Source: Dictyobacter kobayashii (lineage in GTDB: Bacteria; Chloroflexota; Ktedonobacteria; Ktedonobacterales; Ktedonobacteraceae). Taken from it: 64,000 nt of DNA. The notes under the pieces are model-generated. The model saw only the letters and a program-made list of their open reading frames with translations, did not search any database and was not told where the DNA came from. Both the position numbers and the translations under genes were made by a program. Each line of letters opens with the position of its first letter. The first letter of the stretch is position 1. Shown here one piece after another: positions 26,125 to 35,608 of the stretch. The stretch covers positions 1,116,001 to 1,180,000 of the forward strand of contig NZ_BIFS01000002.1 in NCBI RefSeq assembly GCF_003967555.1, in the 5' to 3' direction.

Positions 26125-29100
26125 TTAGCGACCGGTGACGACGAAGGCGGCCCAGAAACGGGGGTCGGCATATGGCAGGGCGTTTGGATTAGTACGGGCA
26201 CGTTCGGCGGCATGGTGACGAATGGTGTTGAGAACTTTTTGCTGGTTTTCGCTCATGCGTTGGATGGAGAAGGCTAAAAGCGACGGCTTATAATTGGCCA
26301 GCACCTGATAGCTAGCCTCCTCACGTAGCCAGCGCTGTGCTTGCGCCAGGGCCTGCGCGGGCGTAAGCTGCAAGGAACGATTGAGGAAGAGGTCAGCAAA
26401 ACGGTTCATGAGCAGATAGGTGGCGCGGTCATTGACCTGCCAGAGCGAGGCCACCACCCCGGCCACGCCCGCCTGCAAAAAGCCACTGGCCAGTCCAAGT
26501 CCTTCGTCAGGCACGCGCTCAATATCGATGACCGACGTTTCACAGGCAGAGAGCACCAGCAGGCGCAGGCCATGCAGGTTGACCCGACCATCCAGGGTCT
26601 CACGTAAAGTGAGGGTGCGCTCAGTCTCTGGCGTAGCTTCAGCGCCGGCAAAGATTAACTGCGAGGCCTGTGGATCATAGGGCAGATATTCGCCATGCAG
26701 GGCCAGGTGAGCATACCAGGCCCGCTGCAAGCCTTCAATCACCTGCTGCTTCAGCGCCTGCTCGCCCAATATCTCCTGTACAGCCGGGACTGCGTGACCA
26801 TGTTTGCGTGCCAGGGCGGCAGCTACTTCCGCCTCCGCTTCCGCATAATGCAGGCTTTTATAGCCAGCAGGCAAAGGCTGGGGATTGCCAACCGCCAGGA
26901 TATCTTCTTTGGTCGTGTGCAAATGGTTATAAGAAATCCGTGCGGCCTGGGCGCTTGGTACCAGCGTCACCTCGAAAAGTTCGCCAAAGTGGGCCCAGCG
27001 CTTATCAGGCAAGGTTACCCGAACAGCAGGCAAAGGGAGCAGCCCTAGCCGTCCATATGGAATAAGGCGCACACGGCGTAGATGGGGCTGGGATAACAAA
27101 AATTGGCTTAATGAGGTCAATCCCGCCGCACCCAGTGTTTGAATGATGGTATCGATTTTTAGCACCGTATCAGCGGACGGATTCGGATCAAACACACCTG
27201 AGATGGTTTCCAGTGAGAGGTGGGGCAGGTCCAGATGTTGGACAGAAAGATCGCCGTCTGGTTGGTGGGAGACCATCAATGCCATTCCACCATGGTCAGC
27301 CATGAAGACGCCACTGACCAGGTATACCAGCGCCTCGTCCTTCGTAGCCAGGGCGCTGGCAATATCTTGCAGGGTGGGAACAGGCTGCATAAACGAGGGA
27401 TCATCATGCCGCTGAATAAGCTGAGCCGCGCTCATCAGCTCCTGCCAGTTCTCCTCTAGCTGCCGGGCCGCCAGGTCCAGTTCTTCCTGGGATAAAGTTC
27501 CCTGCTGCGTTTCAAGATTGAGGGCTTGCTGACGTGTATGCCATCTTTCACGCAGGGCAAGAAAAGTCTGGCGCCGCTTTTGAGCTGCCGCATCTTCAGT
27601 GGCACGCGTAGTAGTAATGGTATCCAGCGCCAGCGCCAGCCGTAGTTGCTGGGCCCGCCCCTCTTCCAGGGCCACCACCGCCTCAGCATAGCGGCGCAAC
27701 TTGACTAATACCTGGGCGGCATAGACATAAATATCATGCGCCGACACCTCGGCCAGTTCCTCAAATTGATCACTACCCGAAGGAGCATTCAAGAGCGTGG
27801 TGCGTAAGACATCGCGCACAATCAACAAGGCTTCATGGGCCTGCTCCCATTGTTCCAGGTATGAGAAGATACGGGCACGCAAGGCATACAGGTTACGATA
27901 TTCGCGTGGATAGGTCAGGCGAGTAAATACCGTCAGGGCCGCCGACGCATCACGCAAAGCGGGCTGCGCCGCCGACAGTTGTCCAGATTGTAAGCGCGAG
28001 AAATAGAAAAGCGCGCGATTATTGAGGGTCACAGCCCAATCGAAGCGCAGGTGTTGCCGCTCATAAACAGCCAGCACAGCATCCAGATCCGCCAGCGCAT
28101 CCTTGCGACCATCCATAAAGTTGCTCCCTATTTTGTAGAGCGTATTAGTGGTGGCCCGCTCACGGCAGGCATAGCCCCACTCGCGCGGATGAGCGGTAGG
28201 CGATAAAACGGTCAGGGCAGCATCAAAATCTTGCATTGCCAGGCGCATGTACTTCAAATAATGTGGCAAGAGCTGCGCTATATCCTGGATGATATTTCCC
28301 TCTCCCAATGGTTGGAAGGCTCGCGTCAAGATCTCTAATGGGCTGATCGTGTAAGAGTAGCGCTGATCCACCGCTGGCATAGCTGATTGGCGATAGGCAA
28401 CACCCCGACCCACCAGTACCAGCGCCCAGGTAACGGTATGCTCTTTGGGGCTCAGGACAGTCAGTGCCTGACCATAATGCTCGATCGCCTGCTCATAATT
28501 TTCACCACGCCGGCCAATCAAGCGGATCAGGTATAGATTGCCCAGATTGGCATGTAGAAAAGCCCAGCGCGTCGGCGCAATCTCAGGCGAAAAATCGTCA
28601 ACCACCCGCAACATATCCTGCAAAGCGCGCTCTTTATTACGCAGCACGCTCCCCTCGGCATAATCGCTATAAGCCAGCGCGCGCAAAAAGATAGTGTGCG
28701 CCCATTGCAAGCGATTGTGCTCCGGCGTAAAAGCGCGCAGCGCCTCATCAAAATGAGCAATAGCCTGCCGCAAGGCCTGCACCCGCTCACCGCCCTGCAC
28801 ATAATAATAGGCCGATCCCAATGCCACATGCACAGTAGCCCAATGCTCAGTCAGCGGCTCACACTGCACATCCTGCTGCAAGACCATATTCAGATCAGCC
28901 AGCGCCAGGTCCAGCGAATAGTTCTGATTATGGGCGGCCAGCATCGTATAAGCCATACCACGCGCCAGCAAGGCATCATAATACATATAGGATGAAATCT
29001 GTGCTTCCTGGCAGAAAGCAATCACTTGAGAAGTATCCTCCACAACCCGAGAATTATATTTTGCGTGCTCGCCAGTAAGTTGTCCTAATTCAGCACACAG

Positions 29101-29763
29101 CAAGCAGCGCATATTCAGGGTCATAGCCCAGCGTTCAGGGTTGCGCTCATAGGTAAAAAAGTGGAGCGCCTGATTCACATCCTCAAGAGATTGCAAGAGC
29201 AGTGGGACCGGCTTATCGGTTCTGCGATGCACCCTGACTTGCGCGCGACCAACGAGCGCATAATTCCATTCCTCGATATTGATCACAGGATCAAGCAAAG
29301 TAAAAGCCTGCTCAAAACTGGCCAGCAGCTCCTCACGCTTGAAATTATCTTCCAGATAGCCCAGTGTATAAAAACTGCGCAGCATCTGCGCCTGTACCCA
29401 CTGCACCGGGGCTTCCTCAACCGAAAAGCTCGGCTCGGCTGGCATTGCAGCCGGTTCCTGGTCTACACGCGAGAGCGACAACATCTCAAGCATATTCTGC
29501 AGTGAGGCCCAGAACTGCGGCTGCTTGACGCGATCGATATGTGGTAATAGAGCATCTACCCTGGCTTGAAGCGCCGCTTTCCCTTCAGCATCTAGCGACC
29601 AATTCCCTGTTCCGGTCGCGGATAAATCCCCCCGGCGCATCACCTCAAGAATGAGGTCGCGATACAAGTTCAATGTCTCATTGTCCACAGCTTGCCCGGT
29701 CTGACCGGGCTGATTATTCAATATCTCCTTCAACATGGGATCATCGGGATGTAAGCCAGGCAT
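26125..29763 (-). CDS. TPR-rich protein with C-terminal CHAT peptidase domain
   Basis: A large protein (1212 residues): helical TPR-like repeats from ~150 to ~700, a coiled stretch near 740-790, and a C-terminal CHAT domain, the caspase/separase-like cysteine peptidase fold. The catalytic pair is present: His1023 in YAHLALHGEY and Cys1074 in LLVLSACETS. CHAT proteins in conflict systems act as proteases released by a sensor. It is the last gene of the leftward Hsp70 operon and overlaps the preceding zinc-ribbon gene by 34 bases, so the two are probably translationally coupled. An alternative ATG at 29736 overlaps that gene's stop. Confidence 0.9.
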   Translation of the reverse strand: MPGLHPDDPMLKEILNNQPGQTGQAVDNETLNLYRDLILEVMRRGDLSATGTGNWSLDAEGKAALQARVDALLPHIDRVKQPQFWASLQNMLEMLSLSRVDQEPAAMPAEPSFSVEEAPVQWVQAQMLRSFYTLGYLEDNFKREELLASFEQAFTLLDPVINIEEWNYALVGRAQVRVHRRTDKPVPLLLQSLEDVNQALHFFTYERNPERWAMTLNMRCLLCAELGQLTGEHAKYNSRVVEDTSQVIAFCQEAQISSYMYYDALLARGMAYTMLAAHNQNYSLDLALADLNMVLQQDVQCEPLTEHWATVHVALGSAYYYVQGGERVQALRQAIAHFDEALRAFTPEHNRLQWAHTIFLRALAYSDYAEGSVLRNKERALQDMLRVVDDFSPEIAPTRWAFLHANLGNLYLIRLIGRRGENYEQAIEHYGQALTVLSPKEHTVTWALVLVGRGVAYRQSAMPAVDQRYSYTISPLEILTRAFQPLGEGNIIQDIAQLLPHYLKYMRLAMQDFDAALTVLSPTAHPREWGYACRERATTNTLYKIGSNFMDGRKDALADLDAVLAVYERQHLRFDWAVTLNNRALFYFSRLQSGQLSAAQPALRDASAALTVFTRLTYPREYRNLYALRARIFSYLEQWEQAHEALLIVRDVLRTTLLNAPSGSDQFEELAEVSAHDIYVYAAQVLVKLRRYAEAVVALEEGRAQQLRLALALDTITTTRATEDAAAQKRRQTFLALRERWHTRQQALNLETQQGTLSQEELDLAARQLEENWQELMSAAQLIQRHDDPSFMQPVPTLQDIASALATKDEALVYLVSGVFMADHGGMALMVSHQPDGDLSVQHLDLPHLSLETISGVFDPNPSADTVLKIDTIIQTLGAAGLTSLSQFLLSQPHLRRVRLIPYGRLGLLPLPAVRVTLPDKRWAHFGELFEVTLVPSAQAARISYNHLHTTKEDILAVGNPQPLPAGYKSLHYAEAEAEVAAALARKHGHAVPAVQEILGEQALKQQVIEGLQRAWYAHLALHGEYLPYDPQASQLIFAGAEATPETERTLTLRETLDGRVNLHGLRLLVLSACETSVIDIERVPDEGLGLASGFLQAGVAGVVASLWQVNDRATYLLMNRFADLFLNRSLQLTPAQALAQAQRWLREEASYQVLANYKPSLLAFSIQRMSENQQKVLNTIRHHAAERARTNPNALPYADPRFWAAFVVTGR

Positions 29764-30560
29764 GCCTGGAAAGAGAGTAATACGACCATCGGGGAAAGTT
29801 GTGCCTCGTCGATCACCGGTAACTTCTGGTCCTCGGGCGGCCAGATGCCTCCGCGAGCATCCAACAAAAGCTGCAAGAGATAGGCATTGTAGGCATTGGC
29901 GTGTGTGGTCCCGCTACCAAAGTGTTCGATCAACCGATAAAGCGCCCCCACAGCAACTGGAGATAAGAGTACCGCCTGCTGTTCTTGTAAGACCCGGCGC
30001 ACAGTACCATTAGTATGGGCCAGCAAGAGATCCCTTAACGCCTGGCCAGCCACCTCCTGAGACTGCGAGAAATGCTGCCAGGCCTGCTCAAAACCATGAG
30101 CCAGGCTATCCAGAACCAATTCTTGATACATATCCACATGCTCGGCAACCTCTGGATGCCCATTCTCGTGCAGCGACGCACTAATGGCAGCCAGCACCGG
30201 CGGACAGGTGGGAATCAGCAGCGAAGATTGATTTTCTTCGATCAATGTGCGCGCCTCTTCCCAGGACTTTACAACCAGTAAAGCATCAAAAATGCGGCAT
30301 AATTCCTGCACATAAGCTTCAGCAGCCTGCTCCTCCGCACTCAGAACAGGCGTTTCCTCAGGCATATCTAGCTGTGGTTCTGACTGAGCCGCTTCTGGTT
30401 GGGTAGGAGAAGGAGAAACAGGTTCTGCTGCCGTAGCCGGCGGGCCGGCGGCATCTGTTGCCCCATTCACATCCACAGGCTGATCACAGAAAGGACAGCG
30501 TTCACGCTCAGGCGAACGCACAAACTTATGTCCACAGTGGCTACACAACATAATCGCCAT
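29730..30560 (-). CDS. Zinc-ribbon protein partner of the CHAT protein
   Basis: The protein has 276 residues. The N-terminus is a zinc ribbon (Cys6, Cys9, Cys22, Cys25), then a Pro/Ala/Glu-rich linker (~35-85) and an all-helical C-terminal region (~88-270). I do not know a named family for the helical part. It lies 20 bases after an Hsp70 gene and overlaps the CHAT gene, so it may link the chaperone to the peptidase; this is inferred from position. Confidence 0.75.
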   Translation of the reverse strand: MAIMLCSHCGHKFVRSPERERCPFCDQPVDVNGATDAAGPPATAAEPVSPSPTQPEAAQSEPQLDMPEETPVLSAEEQAAEAYVQELCRIFDALLVVKSWEEARTLIEENQSSLLIPTCPPVLAAISASLHENGHPEVAEHVDMYQELVLDSLAHGFEQAWQHFSQSQEVAGQALRDLLLAHTNGTVRRVLQEQQAVLLSPVAVGALYRLIEHFGSGTTHANAYNAYLLQLLLDARGGIWPPEDQKLPVIDEAQLSPMVVLLSFQACLAYIPMIPC

Positions 30561-30580
30561 ATGCGCCTGACGCTCACCTT

Positions 30581-32251
30581 CTATGAGATTGATACACCAC
30601 TCGAACGCTGTCTGGCAGCTTGATACTGTTCGGAAGACATAACACGATCCGTCTGAATATCAACCATCACCTGGCGATTACTCTTGGGCTCACGAGCGGT
30701 AGTGGACAGGCGACCATCACGCTCCAGGGTAAAGGAAACCTCAATCGGAGATTGCACAGGTAAACGAGGTGGCAAATGCAGGTTCACTTTACCAACTTCC
30801 TGTCCCTGTGCTAGCTCAAAGACACGATGTTCAAATTGCGTATTCTCCACGATCTTCATCTCTACCACTTCCTGATTAGGGATAGTAGTATAAAAGGTCT
30901 TCGACTCGGTCATCGGGAGGGTATCATTAATCATAATAATATTTGAGATGACATCCTCATGGGTCTCAGCGTCACGCACGATAACCCCGAAGCTATGACT
31001 GGTCACATTGGAGACCGTCATTTCATTGAACTTCTTCACCGTCTCAAAAGGCATACCATCATTTTTAGCCACCTCGGCCTGTGCTGTGCGTAACTCCTCA
31101 GGGATAACCGAAGAGCGGGGCTGTTGTGGGCCCGGCTTCTGTCCTCCCATCTGATCTAGCTTCCAGGCGATCTTTTCATCCAGGAAAAGTTTGTAGCCAT
31201 AGATAGCCGCCCCCTTGGCGACCGCTGTATCGGGCTCAAAAATCCTGAGCGGGATGTTAAACTCGCTGGTCAAACGCTCTGCGACCTGGGGCATACGGGT
31301 TGAGCCACCGACCAGGATGATTTGATCATAGTGCTCACAGTCACGCATACGCGCGTTATACATCGTCTCCTGCGTGAACTTGATCGTTTTCTCCAGCAAA
31401 TGGGACGTCAGGGAGGCAAATTTCTCGCGAGACAGCGGTACAGAGACACGCTTCCCTTCATGGGTAACCGTCACAGTGGTATTCAAACGTGAGCTCAAGG
31501 TAATCTTAGCAACCTCAGCTTTACTCCAGAGATCCTGCAACGACTCGGGTGAATCGGTAGGATCAGAGTCAGAGCCGCTCAAAGCCTGCCACTGCTCAGC
31601 CAGATACACCAGTAGCGCTTCATCCCAGTTACGCCCACCCAGATTATCGTCCCCGCCAGTGGCTACCACAGCGATCTCACCCGCCTTGACGGTAATCACC
31701 GTGGTATCGAAAGTCCCGCCTCCCAGATCATAGACCAGGATGGTTTGATCTTTCTCATTCTGCAAACCATAGGTAATGGCGGCAGCGGTCGGCTCGTTAA
31801 TGATTTCACGCACCACCAGGCCCGCCAGTTCACCGGCTCGCACCGTCGCATCGCGCTGCAAAATACCGAAGTAGGCCGGGCAGGTAATGACCACATCCTT
31901 AACCGGCACATGCAGATAGCTTTCGGCGTCCAGCACCAGTTTGCGCAGAATGTAGGAAGAGATCTCCTCCGCCGTATACTCGATTTTTTTATATAGGAAG
32001 CGCCAATCTGGGTGGCCCATATGACGCTTCACTTCTCTAACCACCTGGTTAGGAAAGAGAACGGCGCTATTCTTGGCCTCCATACCGACAATACGCTGTT
32101 CACCCTCAAAGCGCACCACCGAAGGTAAGGTGGTGCCCCCATCCTCCAGCGACACAATCACAGGTTTGCCATATTGATCCATATAAGAAATACAGGAATA
32201 GGTAGTGCCCAGATCAATTCCAAATATGGTAGGGATATATTCAGCGGTCAC
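30581..32251 (-). CDS. Hsp70/DnaK-like chaperone lacking a full lid
   Basis: A 556-residue Hsp70. The ATPase domain is intact: GIDLGTTYSC, CPAYFGILQRDA, NEPTAAAITYGL, YDLGGGTFDT and LVGGSTRMPQV. A beta substrate-binding domain follows (VTSHSFGV to STTAREP), but the helical lid of ~100 residues seen in DnaK is missing; only a short RQRSSGVSIS tail remains. The GTG at 32251 is chosen, with GGAGG seven bases upstream; the ATG at 32287 adds unrelated residues. It is close to the Hsp70 at 35609. Part of the leftward operon. Confidence 0.9.
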   Translation of the reverse strand: MTAEYIPTIFGIDLGTTYSCISYMDQYGKPVIVSLEDGGTTLPSVVRFEGEQRIVGMEAKNSAVLFPNQVVREVKRHMGHPDWRFLYKKIEYTAEEISSYILRKLVLDAESYLHVPVKDVVITCPAYFGILQRDATVRAGELAGLVVREIINEPTAAAITYGLQNEKDQTILVYDLGGGTFDTTVITVKAGEIAVVATGGDDNLGGRNWDEALLVYLAEQWQALSGSDSDPTDSPESLQDLWSKAEVAKITLSSRLNTTVTVTHEGKRVSVPLSREKFASLTSHLLEKTIKFTQETMYNARMRDCEHYDQIILVGGSTRMPQVAERLTSEFNIPLRIFEPDTAVAKGAAIYGYKLFLDEKIAWKLDQMGGQKPGPQQPRSSVIPEELRTAQAEVAKNDGMPFETVKKFNEMTVSNVTSHSFGVIVRDAETHEDVISNIIMINDTLPMTESKTFYTTIPNQEVVEMKIVENTQFEHRVFELAQGQEVGKVNLHLPPRLPVQSPIEVSFTLERDGRLSTTAREPKSNRQVMVDIQTDRVMSSEQYQAARQRSSGVSIS

Positions 32252-32300
32252 GTAACTACCTCCAGCAAAGATTTTCAAGTCGAGCAATAAAAGACAGGGA

Positions 32301-33380
32301 TTACTTCAAAGTGTAGAGCAAGACAACTACAAGTAGAGAAAGCGCGAAGAAGAGCCAGCCAAGCACCTGCAATAGCGGTTTGCCAAAGCGGGCATAGCAG
32401 GCATGAAAGATCGATGCCAGGGCCAGGCCAGCCAGCGCGCTGATCTGTAACCAGCGTAGTTGAGAGAGAGAGAAGAGAGAGAGGAGCACGCCGATGCCGG
32501 CCAGCGCGAAATTCAACCAGAGCTGGCCATCGGTCGAGCGCTGTCCATCTTCCACCAACGTCTCCAACTGAACCACAGTTTCAAAAATATCATTGGTCGC
32601 ATTCCACTGCATCACCCGCTCATAGAACGGTTCATAGCGCGAAGAAGCAATCTGCGCTCCCCGCTGACCGGTCCACTCGATATCTTGTGGCTGGAGCAGA
32701 CTGCTTAAATTGTAGACCTGCTGCACCGACAGACGAGCAGCAATAGCTTCCCGTGGCGAGATAACCAGCCACCCACGCTGGCCAGTTTCACGATCAAAAT
32801 GGGTAAAGCGGCCTGGTGACCAGCCCTGCTCTAAGGCGCTCTCATTCAATCGCAGATGCTGCTGCAAGATATCCAGCGCCTCCTCAATCGCGCCATCCTT
32901 ACTCTCAGCCAGCGCCTTCTTGCGATACTGTTTCTGCCGACGCATACTCTTCACCACATCCGCCGGCACCGTCACCTGGATCTCCTCCAGTTGCAAGATA
33001 GCATAAGCAACTTCTTTCTGCGCCTGGCGCACCGCCGCCAGGTAAGCATGCAAGCTATCGCATCCCTCAAGCAGAGCAGCCAGGGTAAACCAGCCATCAT
33101 CTGGCTGTGTAGCAGGGTTCCACTGGCATTGGGTGACCATCCATAAATTGACAGGAGTATGGTGGCTCCAGATCGCAGCATGCTCGGGCAAGGCAGCCGC
33201 TGCCCCAGCGGTACGTTTCCAAAGGATATAAAGAGAGAGGCCACGCCCCTTGACCCAGGACTGCGCTAACGGAGTCAACGGTATATCCGGTGTAACCATC
33301 ACACCAGTATGATGGGTTACAGCCTGCCGCCCACCATCTACTTGAGGCTTGCTATGAGGATGCTTCTTTTTCCTGGCCAT
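32301..33380 (-). CDS. Hypothetical protein with three C-terminal membrane helices
   Basis: A 359-residue protein I do not recognise. A basic N-terminus and a soluble alpha/beta region of ~265 residues, with a TPR-like helical pair around 165-195, precede three membrane helices (about 276-294, 299-318, 326-350). The C-terminus is at the membrane face. It lies 49 bases before the Hsp70 gene in the same operon, so it may tether the chaperone system to the membrane. Confidence 0.65.
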   Translation of the reverse strand: MARKKKHPHSKPQVDGGRQAVTHHTGVMVTPDIPLTPLAQSWVKGRGLSLYILWKRTAGAAAALPEHAAIWSHHTPVNLWMVTQCQWNPATQPDDGWFTLAALLEGCDSLHAYLAAVRQAQKEVAYAILQLEEIQVTVPADVVKSMRRQKQYRKKALAESKDGAIEEALDILQQHLRLNESALEQGWSPGRFTHFDRETGQRGWLVISPREAIAARLSVQQVYNLSSLLQPQDIEWTGQRGAQIASSRYEPFYERVMQWNATNDIFETVVQLETLVEDGQRSTDGQLWLNFALAGIGVLLSLFSLSQLRWLQISALAGLALASIFHACYARFGKPLLQVLGWLFFALSLLVVVLLYTLK

Positions 33381-33431
33381 CTACCTTGCCTTTATGCGTA
33401 TATTCTTGAAAATGAATGGATCTTTCTTTCA

Positions 33432-33740
33432 CTACGCTAGCTTATTGCCACAATGCTGGCAGGTGAGTAGAGCGTTTCGGATTAGCCGGGGCAGAATAGT
33501 AAACTGCTGGCAATGACTACATTGCACGAGGTTAGTGCCACAGGACAGGCAACGCTGACCTTGTACGCCGTTTAATACCCTGATGGGTCGATAGCCTCGC
33601 GTACGATGGCAACGTGGACAACGCAATACATTGCCGCTCGTTATACCACGAGGCGCATTATCATCCTCATCATCATTGAACTGCGAACGATTGATAATCA
33701 CCCCATCGCGCAAAGTATCCAGCTCATCATCCTCAAACAT
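33432..33740 (-). CDS. Small double zinc-ribbon protein
   Basis: A 102-residue protein with an acidic N-terminus (1-28) and eight cysteines in four CxxC pairs (41/44, 64/67, 74/77, 94/97), enough for two zinc ribbons. No catalytic part. It starts six bases after the alpha/beta hydrolase gene, with an AAGGA site inside that gene's end, so the two are probably co-translated. Likely an adaptor in the Hsp70 operon. Confidence 0.75.
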   Translation of the reverse strand: MFEDDELDTLRDGVIINRSQFNDDEDDNAPRGITSGNVLRCPRCHRTRGYRPIRVLNGVQGQRCLSCGTNLVQCSHCQQFTILPRLIRNALLTCQHCGNKLA

Positions 33741-33746
33741 AGCATT

Positions 33747-34604
33747 TTATTCCTTTCCAGAATAGGCATTTTGTGTATAAAAAGCGCATAACACACGCTT
33801 GAATTTTTCCGGCTCTTCAATCCAGGGAAAGTGTCCGCTCTCTTCAAACCAAACTTCCTGAGCCTGGGGAAAACGGCGCCGCAACGAACGCTCTGAGGCA
33901 ACAAAAAGATCATGCTGTCCACGCAAGCGCATAATAGGCACATGCCCATCCAATGATAAACGCTGCAGCAAGCTATTACTGGAATACATAATAGAGCGTA
34001 AGGTAGCATTGAAACTGCCACCATCAAACTGGCGCAGAATGGCCAGATCCTCACGAGCAACCTGTTCGGGATAGGCAAAATACATAGGAGCCAGTAGACT
34101 CATAAGATTAGAAGAGCCAAGCATGGCCGCAAAAATAGTATGGCTAAAGAGGCCAACCAGCGGATTGCGCAGGAATATCGCACGACTGGCCGCCCGCTCC
34201 TCCTGCATAAAGGCTGCACCCAGGCCAGCCGCGGAGCTACAAAGTACCAGGCTAGCAATCCGCTGCGGGTGGTATGCGGCATAGATCTGTGCCAGCAAGC
34301 CACCCCATGAATGGCCAAAAATATGCAGGCGCTCCACATCTATATGAGTCCTGAGCGCTTCCAGATCATTAACATAGTCTACAATGCCATACGGCCCACG
34401 CCGCGTTGAAGCCCCGCCACCACGCTGATCATAACCAATAGCCAGCTGAGGGGGTGAAAGCATCTCAGCCACCGGACCCAGATAATCATAGCCACCGGGT
34501 CCACCGTGCAAAAGAATAATTGGCTCGCTCTTACCCGGATAAATGTGTAAAGCAATATTTATCTTTTTATTGATCGCAAGCTGCTCAGCAACTAAATCAC
34601 TCAT
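33747..34604 (-). CDS. Alpha/beta hydrolase, proline iminopeptidase-like
   Basis: A 285-residue alpha/beta hydrolase. HGGPGG (oxyanion region), GYDQRGGGAS and the nucleophile elbow GHSWGG with Ser99 are characteristic of the prolyl aminopeptidase/tricorn-interacting subfamily. The late Asp (GQHDLF) and His (ESGHFPW) complete the triad. It would release N-terminal residues from peptides or hydrolyse small esters. It is the first gene of the leftward chaperone-CHAT operon, which makes a peptide-processing role plausible but unproven. The ribosome site is weak. Confidence 0.85.
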   Translation of the reverse strand: MSDLVAEQLAINKKINIALHIYPGKSEPIILLHGGPGGYDYLGPVAEMLSPPQLAIGYDQRGGGASTRRGPYGIVDYVNDLEALRTHIDVERLHIFGHSWGGLLAQIYAAYHPQRIASLVLCSSAAGLGAAFMQEERAASRAIFLRNPLVGLFSHTIFAAMLGSSNLMSLLAPMYFAYPEQVAREDLAILRQFDGGSFNATLRSIMYSSNSLLQRLSLDGHVPIMRLRGQHDLFVASERSLRRRFPQAQEVWFEESGHFPWIEEPEKFKRVLCAFYTQNAYSGKE

Positions 34605-34700
34605 AATACTTCATACATAACTATCAATACCATCTACCATCCAGAGGGATAACCGCCCCGAAGATTGCAGCTCTACCTACCCAGGCGGTACCGAGCAGAT

Positions 34701-34729
34701 TAAATACTAGAGCCATAGAAACCTTTCAA
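34701..34729 (-). promoter_or_regulatory. Promoter candidate of the leftward chaperone-CHAT operon
   Basis: On the minus strand, TTGAAA (34724-34729) and TATTTA (34701-34706) are spaced by 17 bases, about 97 bases before the hydrolase ATG. Confidence 0.5.
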
Positions 34730-34778
34730 ATGTAGGTATTTCCTTCAATCATATCAACAGGTTTATACATAAATTTAC

Positions 34779-34807
34779 TTGACAGCGTACTATGCTCAGA
34801 ATATACT
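34779..34807 (+). promoter_or_regulatory. Strong sigma70-type promoter of the rightward chaperone operon
   Basis: TTGACA (34779-34784), 17-base spacer, TATACT (34802-34807), one base from full consensus. It lies 111 bases before the grpE-like ATG. No CIRCE-type heat-shock operator was found near it. Confidence 0.8.
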
Positions 34808-34918
34808 ACAAAAGCATTGGCAATTCAATAATCCAAATTAATCCATCTTTGCCAGCAAAAACTCTAATAGTTTAATAAAATCAAATTCTTTTCTTACCAG
34901 GAAGAATGAGGTTCGTGC

Positions 34919-35557
34919 ATGACGGAAGAACAACAGGCAACTTTTACAGATACGGCCACTCAATCGCCAATACAGACCGCGCTTCCTCCCACTGAACAAG
35001 AAATAGCTATACCTGCAGCAGAAGATAAAAATGTAGAGCTGATCGAGCAAACATTTCAGGGCATGCAACAGCTTTTGAAGACCATGCAGGGCTTAAAGCA
35101 GGACTTTGAGACGAAAGTCAAATATGATGAGAGCAAGGAGCGTATGATTGATACGCTGCACAGCGAGCTACAAAGTTATCGCGAAGGCCTGCATTTCAAG
35201 ATTTTGCGCCCCCTTTTTATCGACCTTATTTCACTCTATGATGATATCAATCACATCACGGATAACATGCAAAAGGAGTTCCCTGGCCTGGATGCCACAA
35301 TTATCGCCAATATCGAATCTTTCGCCGAAAGCGTTGAAGAGATGTTGAGCAATAATGGGGTGGAAACCTTCCAGGTGGCAGAAGAGACCTTCGTATCCAA
35401 TAAACAGCGCACACTCCGAGCCATTCCAACAACCGACGCATCTTTAGACAAGCATATCGCCCGCCGCCTGCGCAAAGGTTTTCTCTATGAGAACCGCGTT
35501 CTGCGCCCAGAAATGGTGGAGACCTATCGCTATGTCGCAGAACAACCACAAGCATAA
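34919..35557 (+). CDS. grpE: GrpE-like nucleotide exchange factor
   Basis: A 212-residue GrpE homologue that would swap ADP for ATP on Hsp70. It has an acidic flexible N-terminus, a long coiled helix (~40-85), a four-helix region (LRPLFIDLISLYDDINH) and the beta-wing, whose LRKGFLYENRVLRPEMVETYRY block is diagnostic of GrpE. It heads an operon with two Hsp70 genes, so it probably serves those rather than the housekeeping DnaK. Gaps to following genes are 42-72 bases. GAGG precedes the ATG. Confidence 0.88.
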   Translation: MTEEQQATFTDTATQSPIQTALPPTEQEIAIPAAEDKNVELIEQTFQGMQQLLKTMQGLKQDFETKVKYDESKERMIDTLHSELQSYREGLHFKILRPLFIDLISLYDDINHITDNMQKEFPGLDATIIANIESFAESVEEMLSNNGVETFQVAEETFVSNKQRTLRAIPTTDASLDKHIARRLRKGFLYENRVLRPEMVETYRYVAEQPQA

Positions 35558-35608
35558 TCCACCACAGGCAATTCTATTGCATAACTATTCTCATGAGGAG
35601 ATAATCCA

